From assembly GCA_017554235.1 (NCBI GenBank), contig JAFZIV010000008.1, forward strand, positions 1-64,000: a DNA stretch of 64,000 bases, read 5' to 3'. The DNA is from Selenomonadaceae bacterium. GTDB lineage: Bacteria > Bacillota > Negativicutes > Selenomonadales > Selenomonadaceae. A program made the translations under genes and the position numbers. Of this stretch, positions 51,449 through 60,302 are shown piece by piece (positions within the stretch are counted from its first letter, which is position 1; every line of letters begins with the position of its first letter). The notes below the pieces were generated by a model. That model worked only from the letters and a program-made list of their open reading frames with translations, did no database searches and was not told where the DNA came from.

Positions 51449-53938
51449 CTAATTGTGTATTGATTCAAGTCGCCGTTTAAGTTCGTCTTGAAATTCTTTA
51501 CCGCCGACTTGAAATTTTACTTCGACGCAGATAACGTAAATTGGTATGCTCCAATCAGCTTTGGCAACTTCATCAGGAATTTTTACGGCGTCTTTTTCAG
51601 TCATAACGATAGCTTCCGCGCCGAGTGCGTCAGCTTGCTGTAAAACGTCCTGCATTTCGTTCATTGTGTATTCGTGATGATCCGGGTAACGCAAACTTTC
51701 CAGTACAACCGCGCCCAAATCTCTAAGCGTCCGTTCAAATGACGCGGGATTACCTATAGCCGAGACCGCCATAATTTTTCGTCCGACAACTTTTACAACG
51801 TCAACGCCTTCCTGCGTCAAATCAGCAAACCAATCCGCCAATGTCAAAAATCTGCGCGGACGATGAACACTTTCAACAATTTGCGCTTTTTCGTTGTATT
51901 CGCGTACAGTCTTACGAATATAATCACACGCGCCCGCCTCTGCTTGATCAATCTTAGTTATCAAGCAAACATCTGCGCGGCTAATGTGGCTAATCGATTC
52001 ACGCAAAATTCCTCGCGGCAAAATATATCCGTTACCAAAAACACTTACCGCATCAATCAACAAAATATCTAAATCGCGTTCAAGTTGCCAGTGCTGATAG
52101 CCGTCGTCTAAAATTGCAACTTCCGCGCCAAAATTTTCAATCGCATATTGCCCTGTGACAGCCCTTTCCGCACCGATTAAAACGGGAACGCCCGGTAAAT
52201 GCTTAGCTAACATATAAGCTTCGTCGCCCGCCTCGTACTCCGTCATACAAATTTTTTCGCCGTCAGATACAACGCCGACTTCTCCGCGCCAAGTAGCTCT
52301 GTAACCACGATTCAAAATTACAACTTTGTATCCCATATCGCGAATATCCCGCGCTAAACGTTGAGCAGTGGGAGTTTTGCCCGTTCCGCCGACAGTAATA
52401 TTTCCTAAGCTTATTACGAAACAGTCAAGCTTATCTCTGCCGGAAATTCCTAACTCGTAACCCCAAAGTCTAATGTTTACTAATGACGCGTAAATCAATG
52501 AAAAAAATCTCAACACACCCATTACAATATTCATTGAAATTCCGTGTGCTTCCTTCGTATGTATCAAGTGGACGAATTGCGTCTGAAAATTTTCTACCTT
52601 CTGCGTTGTATGCGGACGTAAAGTATTTTCCCAAGCTTCGTATTCCGTCAACAATTTGCGAAGTAGAATTGCCGACTTACGGGACGCGCCGCGATTTTCA
52701 CGAACAATTTTAATTGTTTCATCTTCAAGTTGTCGACGCAACGCAGGATTGTCAAACAAAATTTTAACCTGTTCGGCAAGTTCTTCTGAATTATTAACAG
52801 TAACGCAAGCATCACGATTTTTGAAAAGCGCGTGTGTATCCTTAAAATTTTCCATATGATGACCGACGATTATAGCTTTACCATGCGCCGCCGGTTCCAA
52901 GATATTGTGTCCGCCATGAGTTACAAGAGAGCCGCCAACATAAATTACATCGCCGACGCTGTAAATTTTCCCGAGTTCGCCAATCGTATCCAAAATTATA
53001 ATGTCTTCGTTATTTGGTTTACGCTCCTGCAATTCAGTTCGACGTGCCACCGTATAACCGGCACTTTTGCAGAGTGCTACAACTTCACGAGTCCTCAAAA
53101 GTTCACGCGGAGCAATGACAAGCCTGATATGCGGATGAGTTTCACGAACAGCTTTAAACGCGTCCAAAATATAATCTTCTTCGCCGCGATGAGTACTTCC
53201 AGCCAATAAAATTCCTTCGGCGTTTTCAAGTCCCATTTCGGCTAAAATTTTTTGGTGTTCTTCAGGTGTTACGTCTGTATAAGTTTGATCAAATTTCGTG
53301 TTACCTGTTACAGTCACAAGATTTTTCGGCGCACCCAATTCCAAAATATAATTCGCGTCAATCTGCGACTGCATTGCGAAAAGTTTAACTGTACGAATCA
53401 TATCAGTTAAAATCGAATACATATACTTGTAGCGTCGAACACTTTTTTCAGAAATTCGCCCGTTGACCATCATAACCGGAATATGAAGTTGCCGCGCATT
53501 TTTTAAAAAGTTGGGCCATAATTCCGTTTCGACCGGTAAAAATACTCGCGGATGGATTTTTCTCAAAACTAATGCCGACACGAAAGGCAAGTCAAGCGGA
53601 AAATAAATTATGCTGTCCGCGTCTTTTATGATTCGGTTAGCCATTTCGTAGCCGTTAGTTGTCACAACTGACACTAAGATTGGCGACTTGGGAAATTCTT
53701 GTCGAAATTCTTTTATCAGAGGGCTTGTAGCTACAATTTCGCCGACCGATGCCGCGTGTACCCATATGCAATTTTTTTTCGCGACAGGTTTAAGTGCGCC
53801 CTTTGGAAAAAATCCTAAACTTTGTTTTATTCTTTCGACGAAACCTTTTTCGCGTACCGATCTTACTAGGAAGACGGGAATTATCATTACTACGACGAAT
53901 ACCGCCGCGAGATTGTATAAACTATACAGAAGTTGCAT
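51449..53938 (-). CDS. fused Kdo transferase (KdtA/WaaA) and lipid A 4'-kinase (LpxK)
   Basis: An 829-residue fusion of two lipid A enzymes. Residues about 1-425 are KdtA/WaaA, which adds Kdo to lipid IVA: one N-terminal membrane segment, WVHAASVGEIVATSPLI, VSVVTTNGYEMANRI, FLPVETELWPNFL, AGSTHRGEEDYILDAF, and VGGSLVTHGGHNILEPAAHG. Residues about 460-829 are LpxK, which phosphorylates the 4' position: GNITVGGTGKTPTAQRLAR with its P-loop (about 515), NRGYRATWRGE, DEAYMLAKHLPGVPVLIG, and IMTEKDAVKIP. Both halves look complete. As a fusion it joins two steps that are normally separate proteins. Confidence 0.93.
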   Translation of the reverse strand: MQLLYSLYNLAAVFVVVMIIPVFLVRSVREKGFVERIKQSLGFFPKGALKPVAKKNCIWVHAASVGEIVATSPLIKEFRQEFPKSPILVSVVTTNGYEMANRIIKDADSIIYFPLDLPFVSALVLRKIHPRVFLPVETELWPNFLKNARQLHIPVMMVNGRISEKSVRRYKYMYSILTDMIRTVKLFAMQSQIDANYILELGAPKNLVTVTGNTKFDQTYTDVTPEEHQKILAEMGLENAEGILLAGSTHRGEEDYILDAFKAVRETHPHIRLVIAPRELLRTREVVALCKSAGYTVARRTELQERKPNNEDIIILDTIGELGKIYSVGDVIYVGGSLVTHGGHNILEPAAHGKAIIVGHHMENFKDTHALFKNRDACVTVNNSEELAEQVKILFDNPALRRQLEDETIKIVRENRGASRKSAILLRKLLTEYEAWENTLRPHTTQKVENFQTQFVHLIHTKEAHGISMNIVMGVLRFFSLIYASLVNIRLWGYELGISGRDKLDCFVISLGNITVGGTGKTPTAQRLARDIRDMGYKVVILNRGYRATWRGEVGVVSDGEKICMTEYEAGDEAYMLAKHLPGVPVLIGAERAVTGQYAIENFGAEVAILDDGYQHWQLERDLDILLIDAVSVFGNGYILPRGILRESISHISRADVCLITKIDQAEAGACDYIRKTVREYNEKAQIVESVHRPRRFLTLADWFADLTQEGVDVVKVVGRKIMAVSAIGNPASFERTLRDLGAVVLESLRYPDHHEYTMNEMQDVLQQADALGAEAIVMTEKDAVKIPDEVAKADWSIPIYVICVEVKFQVGGKEFQDELKRRLESIHN

Positions 53939-54039
53939 TGAAAATCACCGTGATTAAATTTTAAAATTTTTAAATACGTAATTTTTTTTTCAAGAGCAGG
54001 TGACACAGCTTTAGGGAAATCTTTTGAAATATCGTCTAC

Positions 54040-54314
54040 CTACCAATTCCAGACGCGCCGCGCTTTCATTTCTGCCGCAAAATGAAAATAATATACCAGC
54101 GGAATCAAAACCGGCGTATCAGTGTTGTCGACGATTCTTACTTGATAAACGCCAGCCGATTTTTCCTGTACCATAAAGTTAGCAGTGTTTCTGTCAAATT
54201 TTCGCTTTATGCGATTCTCACACACTTTGACGGATCGAGCGGATACACAAAAGTTTTCTGTCTCCCGCCCATTCCGATAAAATATTCGTCACTTAAAACT
54301 ATTTCATCGCTCAT
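54040..54314 (-). pseudogene. yrbL-like gene with internal deletion and frameshift
   Basis: A 35-codon frame from ATG 54314 (MSDEIVLSDEYFIGMGG, then QKTFVYPLDPSKCVRIA, stop at 54207) matches the start of YrbL-type PhoP-network proteins. Another frame, 54040-54225, ends in a stretch (YQVRIVDNTDTPVLIPLVYYF, then AAEMKARRVWNW) like the YrbL C-terminus (a DG/N-T-D-x-IP block followed by R/K-rich residues). The middle third or more is lost and the frame is shifted. The ATG lies four bases from the end of the upstream PIG-L gene. My identification of the family is from remembered motif order. Confidence 0.55.
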
Positions 54315-54315
54315 A

Positions 54316-55788
54316 TTATTTTCCACTAAATTTATCAACCCACTGTAAAATTTTTAATTGTATCTGCGCCAAATCTCCTACGCGCCGAATTACCGCACAA
54401 TCGTAAATATTAGCGTTGCCTTCAACTTCCGCAGTCAGAATGATTTCTTTAGTGCCGTCAAGATTTAAAATCATTTCGTTATCGTCCGTCAAAACTTCCG
54501 TCAAAATTATTTCGCCGTTGACTTCCGCGTAGATTTTAACAGGTTCATTTACATGAAAACGATACAAACTCAAAGAAATTTTTTCAACTTCATAAGGCAC
54601 AAAGTATTTGTAGAAAAAATTTTTCTCTATACAAAGTTTGATGAACGGTTGAATTTTCCTAAGTGGATCAGCATTTGCAAAAAATTCTACGTTGGAAATC
54701 CCAAAATCTTTACCAACATTAACCGGGATAATCTCTGCGCGGCGCACAAATATTTTCTTAACGTCCTTCACGCATGGCAGACCAAGCGCAGGCAAATTCA
54801 ATTTAATTTCTTTTTTATTATCAATGGAATTATCATCTTTGTCAATGGCAACGGCAAAATTATCAAGTTCAAGACGCAAAATAATTTCAGCGGGTTCATC
54901 GTCCAAAATATTTCCGTAAATCGCAATGCGTTGAACTTGTACAGCCTCTTCGAATTTAAGGGATAAAGGATTGGAAAAATTTTTCCCTAATCCCTTTTCC
55001 CTATTCCCTAAATAAATTTGATTGTCCGTCCTATGCTCAAAAAAAACTTCATCAGAGTTTAAAATTTTCAATGCGGAGAGTTCCTCACGTCTCGACTTAT
55101 AAGCGAAAATCGCATTGGCTAAAGGATTATCTTTCAAAAGAGTTTTACGGCAATTTTCAGGAACTGGAAAACGTACACGATTTTTCCAAGCATAACCTGC
55201 GCGGTCGATAATGTCGAAATCGTAGCCGTCAGTGACACCAATTTTAGGCGGACGTGTAGACAAAAGATTAGGTGCGTAAAAATCGGGAAAAGAATTTATA
55301 GCCGTCGCCAACGCAAATTTTTGATAAACTTCAGGGTGATACTCCCTTGTCTCAAATAAAATTTCGTCGAGGACATTTTCAAAAGTCATCGCTAAATTTT
55401 TATAGTCAACAGCGTAAAAAATAATATTGGCACGCAAATTCAGTAAAGTTTTTTTCAAATCAGCTTCAAAATTTTCAGCGTCGAGGAAAATAATTTTTTC
55501 ACGTGGAACGCTTAAAATATTTAACGCCGCTAAAAGTTCGTCATTGAAACCACTACAATTTGAGTAAGCAATAAAAATTTCAGCTTTCGCCGCCGAGAAA
55601 TTTAAAATCATATTTCCAGCAACAGCTATTTCATCGCCCGGACGTGGCGCAATAATTAAAATCCTCGTGCCAAAATATGAACGGTCAAAAAAAGAATTAC
55701 CTACGGTCGGAACTTCCTCTTCATACGCGCATTCATCAGCAATTTCCAACGCCGGACCGATTCCGACTTCGTAAAACTTTTCGCGCAT
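54316..55788 (-). CDS. PIG-L family deacetylase with C-terminal beta domain
   Basis: About 490 residues. The PIG-L/LmbE metal-binding block is present as RILIIAPRPGDEIAVAG, with R and G replacing H and D in the usual PHPDDE, so metal binding and catalysis may be altered. LDAEN and YDFDIIDRAGYAWKN lie in the N-domain; residues about 290-490 are beta-rich with DGTKEIILTAEVEGNANIY. A heptamer repeat is inserted near residue 265. ATG at 55788 has AAAGGTGG five bases upstream. The next gene downstream is the yrbL remnant. Confidence 0.75.
   Translation of the reverse strand: MREKFYEVGIGPALEIADECAYEEEVPTVGNSFFDRSYFGTRILIIAPRPGDEIAVAGNMILNFSAAKAEIFIAYSNCSGFNDELLAALNILSVPREKIIFLDAENFEADLKKTLLNLRANIIFYAVDYKNLAMTFENVLDEILFETREYHPEVYQKFALATAINSFPDFYAPNLLSTRPPKIGVTDGYDFDIIDRAGYAWKNRVRFPVPENCRKTLLKDNPLANAIFAYKSRREELSALKILNSDEVFFEHRTDNQIYLGNREKGLGKNFSNPLSLKFEEAVQVQRIAIYGNILDDEPAEIILRLELDNFAVAIDKDDNSIDNKKEIKLNLPALGLPCVKDVKKIFVRRAEIIPVNVGKDFGISNVEFFANADPLRKIQPFIKLCIEKNFFYKYFVPYEVEKISLSLYRFHVNEPVKIYAEVNGEIILTEVLTDDNEMILNLDGTKEIILTAEVEGNANIYDCAVIRRVGDLAQIQLKILQWVDKFSGK
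54981..55013. repeat. heptamer repeat inside PIG-L coding region
   Basis: The minus strand reads TAGGGAA, TAGGGAA, AAGGGAT, TAGGGAA in register, encoding LGNREKGLGK within the protein. The same heptamers elsewhere lie between genes. Confidence 0.8.
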
Positions 55789-55951
55789 CAAATCCACCTT
55801 TAACTATTTTTTAATTCTTAGCGCATATTATAGCAAAAGTTTTCAAAAAAATCATCTTCAAGTAAGACTGAAAAATAATACGTTTTGGCAGGAAATTTTT
55901 CAATTTGGAAGAATCAAAAATATTATTTTAAATATAAGGAGAGATTTTATT

Positions 55952-56284
55952 TTGGAAAAGATTATAGACTTTAGCGAACAGCTTAAGGGCGGCTGGTATG
56001 TACTCAGCATAATCGGTCGTATGGATACTAACACCGCTCCCAAAGCCGAAGATAAAATTAAATTTGCACTCGCAGATCATTTGAAAATTGCGCTTAACTT
56101 GGGAGATTTAAATTACATTTCCAGCGCGGGCTTGCGTGTTCTTCTTCGCGTTGCAAAAATCGCTAATAAGGAAGATAAAGATATTGTAATTTGTGGCGCA
56201 AAAGGTATGGTGCAAGAAATTCTTGACGACTTCGACATTGAGGGCTTTTACACCGTTTATAAATCCGTTGACGATTTAGAGTAA
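55952..56284 (+). CDS. STAS domain anti-sigma factor antagonist-like protein
   Basis: A 110-residue STAS protein. NYISSAGLRVLLRVA (about 57-70) holds the serine that is phosphorylated or dephosphorylated in partner switches. SGR-type IGRMDTNTAPKAEDKI begins the domain. It is followed 30 bases later by a SpoIIE-type phosphatase, which likely dephosphorylates it. TTG start with GGAGAG eight bases upstream. The anti-sigma kinase partner (SpoIIAB/RsbW type) is not in the window. Confidence 0.88.
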   Translation: MEKIIDFSEQLKGGWYVLSIIGRMDTNTAPKAEDKIKFALADHLKIALNLGDLNYISSAGLRVLLRVAKIANKEDKDIVICGAKGMVQEILDDFDIEGFYTVYKSVDDLE

Positions 56285-56313
56285 TCGGAAGAGTTTTTGT
56301 AAAGATTTAAAAA

Positions 56314-58560
56314 ATGAACACCTTGATAAATTTCATCATTGGTCGCAAAAATATGACCATAGAAAAAAGGATAAATCGCGTAATATTATCTATCTGCGTC
56401 GTCTTGATGGTTTTCTTTAGTTGTGTTACGTTTATCGGAGTCTCCAGCTCAAAAGATTATGCCAAAGATATTAGTCAGTCAATAGGAAATGAAGCATTGG
56501 AAACCAGTTCTGCAATTTTGCGCGACCAAAAACATAAAGAGTTGCTTTACAAAATCGAAACGCGCACGAAATTTATTTTGTCGGAGATGAATGATTTTTA
56601 CGGCGATCTCAAACTTTTGGAAAGGGAAGTCAACGAAATAAATCAGCACCCCGATAATTTTAAAGCGCGTCCCGTAAGATTGGGCAGAGACTTTCAAGAA
56701 GGCGATGTTGCCGCGTTACGCTATGCGCCTTTCATAAGCATTGAAGATTTGTCAACTCCTGCACTCATCAACGAAATAAATATGTTGGGTAACTTGCAAG
56801 ATTTATTTTACTTTTTGAGTTTGAAATATCGCAACCCGGATTTTTGGGACGCACCGACTTTCGGAATTTTAACCGAGTCCGGAATAGGGATAATGGCTGA
56901 CAGTGCAGTAACGCTTGAACAATGGCACAATTCAAACGATAATGCAGATTTTTGGAGCAGTCCTTTATACCAAGAAACAAAAAAAGCATGGCTTGAAGGC
57001 AGGAGAAACGCGCCGATATACACCAGCACTTACAGCACGGGCATTAACAGAAATATGGGCGTGTTTTCTTGTTCAATCCCTTATGAAGTCAACGGCGAAT
57101 TTAAAGGCGTAATATTTTTTTCAATTTTAATGGATGAACTTGATTACTTGGTAGAATCTACAAGTATGACAAATGACAACGTTAATTTCGTAATGAATGA
57201 CGAGGGTAAAATACTTCTTAGCTCTCAAGAAACGTCTACTTTAACCGACTTGAAAGAACTTCGACTGGTTTACGATTATCCGCCGGACATTCGCGAAAGT
57301 AAACAAAAGGAATTAGCGGATATTGCCAAAAAAATGTCTGCCGGCGAAAAGTCTATAGACGAAGTAGAAATTAACGGAAATAACTATTACATAGCTTATG
57401 CACCGATTGAAGAACTTCGTTGGAGTCTCGGATTAGTCTTGCCTGCCAATGAAGTGACGGAAACCATTGAAAAAAATCGAACAATTATTCAAAATTTAAC
57501 TGACGAAAAAGTTAAAACACTCGACAGTACTTTGATAGCAGTCATGGTTTTAATGCTTTTGATTGCGTTGATACTCTGGGCTGCAGTAACCACATTGATT
57601 GGCAGGAAATTAGCAACAAAATTTGTAAAACCTATTAAAGAACTTTCAGAAGGCGTCCGCGATATTGCAATGGGTAATTTTGAGAAAAAGCTGGAAGTTA
57701 TCAATACAGGTGACGAAATTGAAAGTTTGTCCACAACTTTTAATGCAATGACGGACGAACTTCAAGATTATATAAAAAATTTGAGCGTCGTCACTGCCGA
57801 AAAAGAACGCATTGCGGCTGAATTGGATTTTGCAAAAAATATTCAGCAAAGTGTGTTGCCCAGAGAATTTCCGCCCTTCCCTGACAAAACTGAATTTGAA
57901 ATTTACGCGACAATGGAGGCGGCGAAGGAAGTCGGCGGAGATTTTTACGATTTTTATTTGGCGGACGAAAATCATTTAGTCGTGACAATAGCGGACGTTT
58001 CAGGCAAAGGTGTTCCGGCGGCGTTGTTTATGATGACAAGTAAAACTGTGCTGAAAAATTTTGTGCTTATGGCGAATACTGCTGACGATTTAGCGGCGGC
58101 GATGACTTTAGCCAATAAACAACTTTGTCAAAATAATGATGAAATGATGTTCGTTACAGTCTTTTTGGCAATGCTGAACTTGAAGACGGGCAAATTGATT
58201 TACGTAAGCGCGGCGCATAATTATCCGTTGATTTATCAAAATGAAAAGTATACCTATTTTCCGAAGATAAAATCTTTTGCGTTGGGGATTCGACCTAAGG
58301 CGCAGTATGAACAACACGAATTGCAGATGGAGAAGGGCGATATTTTATTCCTGTACACAGACGGCGTAACGGAAGCTGAAAACGTTGACAAGGAATTATA
58401 TTCCAATGAGCGGCTGGAAGAATTTTTGAACAGTACGGATAAAAATTTGCCATTGGATAAACTTTTGGAGCAAGTCCGGCAGTCGATAAAAAATCACGCG
58501 GGCGACGCGCAACAGTCTGATGATATTACAATGTTGGCATTGCGATTTAATGGAAAATAA
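56314..58560 (+). CDS. membrane sensor phosphatase: Cache-like, HAMP, SpoIIE (PP2C)
   Basis: A 748-residue protein. A transmembrane segment (about 24-48) leads into an extracytoplasmic sensor (about 50-385, Cache-like), a second segment (about 412-435), a HAMP linker (KPIKELSEGVRDIAMGNFEKKL), a coiled coil (VTAEKERIAAELDFAKNIQQSVLP) and a PP2C/SpoIIE domain with EVGGDFYDFYLAD, VTIADVSGKGVPAALFM, LYTDGVTEAEN and QSDDITMLALRF (metal aspartates). It should dephosphorylate the STAS protein encoded just upstream in response to an external signal. Confidence 0.92.
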   Translation: MNTLINFIIGRKNMTIEKRINRVILSICVVLMVFFSCVTFIGVSSSKDYAKDISQSIGNEALETSSAILRDQKHKELLYKIETRTKFILSEMNDFYGDLKLLEREVNEINQHPDNFKARPVRLGRDFQEGDVAALRYAPFISIEDLSTPALINEINMLGNLQDLFYFLSLKYRNPDFWDAPTFGILTESGIGIMADSAVTLEQWHNSNDNADFWSSPLYQETKKAWLEGRRNAPIYTSTYSTGINRNMGVFSCSIPYEVNGEFKGVIFFSILMDELDYLVESTSMTNDNVNFVMNDEGKILLSSQETSTLTDLKELRLVYDYPPDIRESKQKELADIAKKMSAGEKSIDEVEINGNNYYIAYAPIEELRWSLGLVLPANEVTETIEKNRTIIQNLTDEKVKTLDSTLIAVMVLMLLIALILWAAVTTLIGRKLATKFVKPIKELSEGVRDIAMGNFEKKLEVINTGDEIESLSTTFNAMTDELQDYIKNLSVVTAEKERIAAELDFAKNIQQSVLPREFPPFPDKTEFEIYATMEAAKEVGGDFYDFYLADENHLVVTIADVSGKGVPAALFMMTSKTVLKNFVLMANTADDLAAAMTLANKQLCQNNDEMMFVTVFLAMLNLKTGKLIYVSAAHNYPLIYQNEKYTYFPKIKSFALGIRPKAQYEQHELQMEKGDILFLYTDGVTEAENVDKELYSNERLEEFLNSTDKNLPLDKLLEQVRQSIKNHAGDAQQSDDITMLALRFNGK

Positions 58561-58612
58561 AAAGTTTTTGAATGATATTTGAGAAAGATTTTTAATATTA
58601 AATTATTCAAAT

Positions 58613-58642
58613 TTGACATAAACCGCCTTTTTGGTGTAAAAT
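58613..58642 (+). promoter_or_regulatory. promoter of the glucosaminidase gene
   Basis: TTGACA and TAAAAT separated by 18 bases, about 53 bases before the TTG start at 58696. Confidence 0.75.
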
Positions 58643-58695
58643 CTTTGGCGTTGGTTAAAGCCAACAAAAAATTTTTACAGAACGAGGTGGTTTTT

Positions 58696-59505
58696 TTGAA
58701 TAGTGTACGATTAAAAAAATTTATGGCGGCATTTGTAATTGGCGCGTTTGCAGTTTCATTACCGATGAGCGCAAGTGAAGGAAGGATACACGATCCGAAA
58801 GTCAAAGCTATATCCTCGTCAGACCTTCGTCACGGCACTCAAGCTGAAACAAATACAATTCCCAAAACAGATTACTCCAAATATAACGGATACCTCCGCG
58901 ACACTCAAATAGAATCGAATTATAGAGAAACTTATTCGCCTCCGCCAATGTCAGACGTAAATTCTTTTCCCGTACAACAAACTGTTTCTGTAGCTGATAC
59001 TTCAATATTCGGCACACCGATAGCAACTCAAGCACAATGCGTAGAATATCTTTTGAGAAATAATCCTTATCCTAGAATTTCCGTATCTCCTCAAGAAATT
59101 GTTGCTTACTACTACGAAGAGGCAGGGCGCGAGGGTATTCGTCCCGACGTAGCATTTGCGCAAGCTTTAAAGGAAACAGGATTTTTCCGTTATGGCGGCG
59201 ATGTTGTGCCTGAACAAAATAATTTTTGCGGACTCGGTACAACCGGCGGCGGCGTAAGGGGAGGTTATTTCCCAACCGCGCAGATTGGCGTTCGCGCACA
59301 TATTCAACATTTACTTGCTTACACTTCGACGAGGCGTCCAACTATGCCTTTGGTTGATCCGCGATATGATATTGTACGCAATGCTTACGGAAGTCGTACC
59401 CTTAGCAGTTGGGCAGATTTAAATGGCAAATGGGCTGTTCCCGGACATTATTACGGGCAGGAAATTTTGTCAATGTTTAGGGCGATTTTAAACATAAGAG
59501 CATAA
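58696..59505 (+). CDS. secreted glucosaminidase-domain protein
   Basis: About 269 residues with a signal peptide (FMAAFVIGAFAVSLPMSA). A disordered linker (about 25-110) leads to a glucosaminidase domain: VAYYYEEAGREGIRPDVAFAQALKETGFFRYGGDV with the catalytic glutamate in KETG, NNFCGLGTTGGGVRGGYFPTAQIGVRAHIQHL, and YGSRTLSSWADLNGKWAVPG. It probably cuts peptidoglycan glycan strands. TTG at 58696 is chosen because GAGGTGG lies six bases upstream; the longer frame passes through the promoter. Confidence 0.88.
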   Translation: MNSVRLKKFMAAFVIGAFAVSLPMSASEGRIHDPKVKAISSSDLRHGTQAETNTIPKTDYSKYNGYLRDTQIESNYRETYSPPPMSDVNSFPVQQTVSVADTSIFGTPIATQAQCVEYLLRNNPYPRISVSPQEIVAYYYEEAGREGIRPDVAFAQALKETGFFRYGGDVVPEQNNFCGLGTTGGGVRGGYFPTAQIGVRAHIQHLLAYTSTRRPTMPLVDPRYDIVRNAYGSRTLSSWADLNGKWAVPGHYYGQEILSMFRAILNIRA

Positions 59506-59552
59506 TTTTATAATCAGTAAAAAAATTTTTTAAGACGCGCAGGAACTTTTAC

Positions 59553-59585
59553 ACTTGCAGGGAAGAATACCTTGCAAGTTTTTTT
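59553..59585 (+). terminator. terminator after the glucosaminidase gene
   Basis: ACTTGCAGGG and CCTTGCAAGT form a 10-bp stem (one G-U) followed by TTTTTTT. Confidence 0.88.
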
Positions 59586-59620
59586 GTGAAAAAATTTTTA
59601 GATTAAACGAAGTGATAGAT

Positions 59621-60286
59621 TTGGTTTCAGAGTGGGAACTTTTTTTAAGGCTGGCATTATCTTGCGTCTTAGGTGGCATAATCGGTTACGAGCGACAAAG
59701 TCGTAGAAAATCTGCGGGACTTCGTACAAATGTTTTAGTGTGCTTGGGTTCGTGCTTGATAATGGTTTTGAGTGAAGCCCTTTACTTCAACGTCGAGGGC
59801 AGGACGAATGCTGACCCTGCGCGATTGGCGGCACAAGTTGTAAGCGGCATAGGCTTTTTGGGCGCGGGCGCAATAATGAAGGAAGGCTTAACCGTCACTG
59901 GCTTGACTACTGCGGCTTGTCTTTGGGTAGTTGCAGGCGTAGGACTTGCAGTCGGTGCGGGATATTATTCAGGCGCACTCTTCACGACGGGATTAATTTT
60001 CGCGACGTTGGGAACTCTTTCACGCATTGATGAATGGGTTATGCATGACCAAAATTTATATCTTAAAGTTAAGACGCGCGATAAGCCCGGACAACTTATG
60101 CACATCAGCTCCTGCATTGACGATTTACAATTAAAAGTTCGCGGCGTAAAAGTTAAAGCGGACGAAGATCACAACGATATTTTGTGCATTGACTTTGAGG
60201 TTTATAATCATCGCGGCTTGAAAGGTGTTATTGTGGTTGACGCTATTCAGCGTATTGAAGGCGTTGTAAGTGTAGATGTGAATTAA
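59621..60286 (+). CDS. MgtC/SapB family membrane protein
   Basis: About 221 residues. LGGIIGYERQSRRKSAGLRTNVLVCLGSCL, ADPARLAAQVVSGIGFLGAGAIMKEG and VTGLTTAACLWVVAGVGLAVGAGYY are the MgtC signature with about four transmembrane helices; a soluble C-terminal ACT-like domain follows (VKTRDKPGQLMHISSCIDDL). Known members affect magnesium starvation response and ATP synthase. TTG at 59621 has GAAGTG six bases upstream; an upstream start falls in the terminator. Confidence 0.9.
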   Translation: MVSEWELFLRLALSCVLGGIIGYERQSRRKSAGLRTNVLVCLGSCLIMVLSEALYFNVEGRTNADPARLAAQVVSGIGFLGAGAIMKEGLTVTGLTTAACLWVVAGVGLAVGAGYYSGALFTTGLIFATLGTLSRIDEWVMHDQNLYLKVKTRDKPGQLMHISSCIDDLQLKVRGVKVKADEDHNDILCIDFEVYNHRGLKGVIVVDAIQRIEGVVSVDVN

Positions 60287-60302
60287 GGGATAAGGTTTTA
60301 GT

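Noticed and set aside
58579..58695. Longer start for the glucosaminidase
   Set aside because: The stretch contains the TTGACA/TAAAAT promoter and removes the N-terminal signal peptide position.
59555..59620. Longer MgtC start
   Set aside because: The first codons lie in the terminator hairpin of the preceding gene; TTG 59621 has a proper SD.
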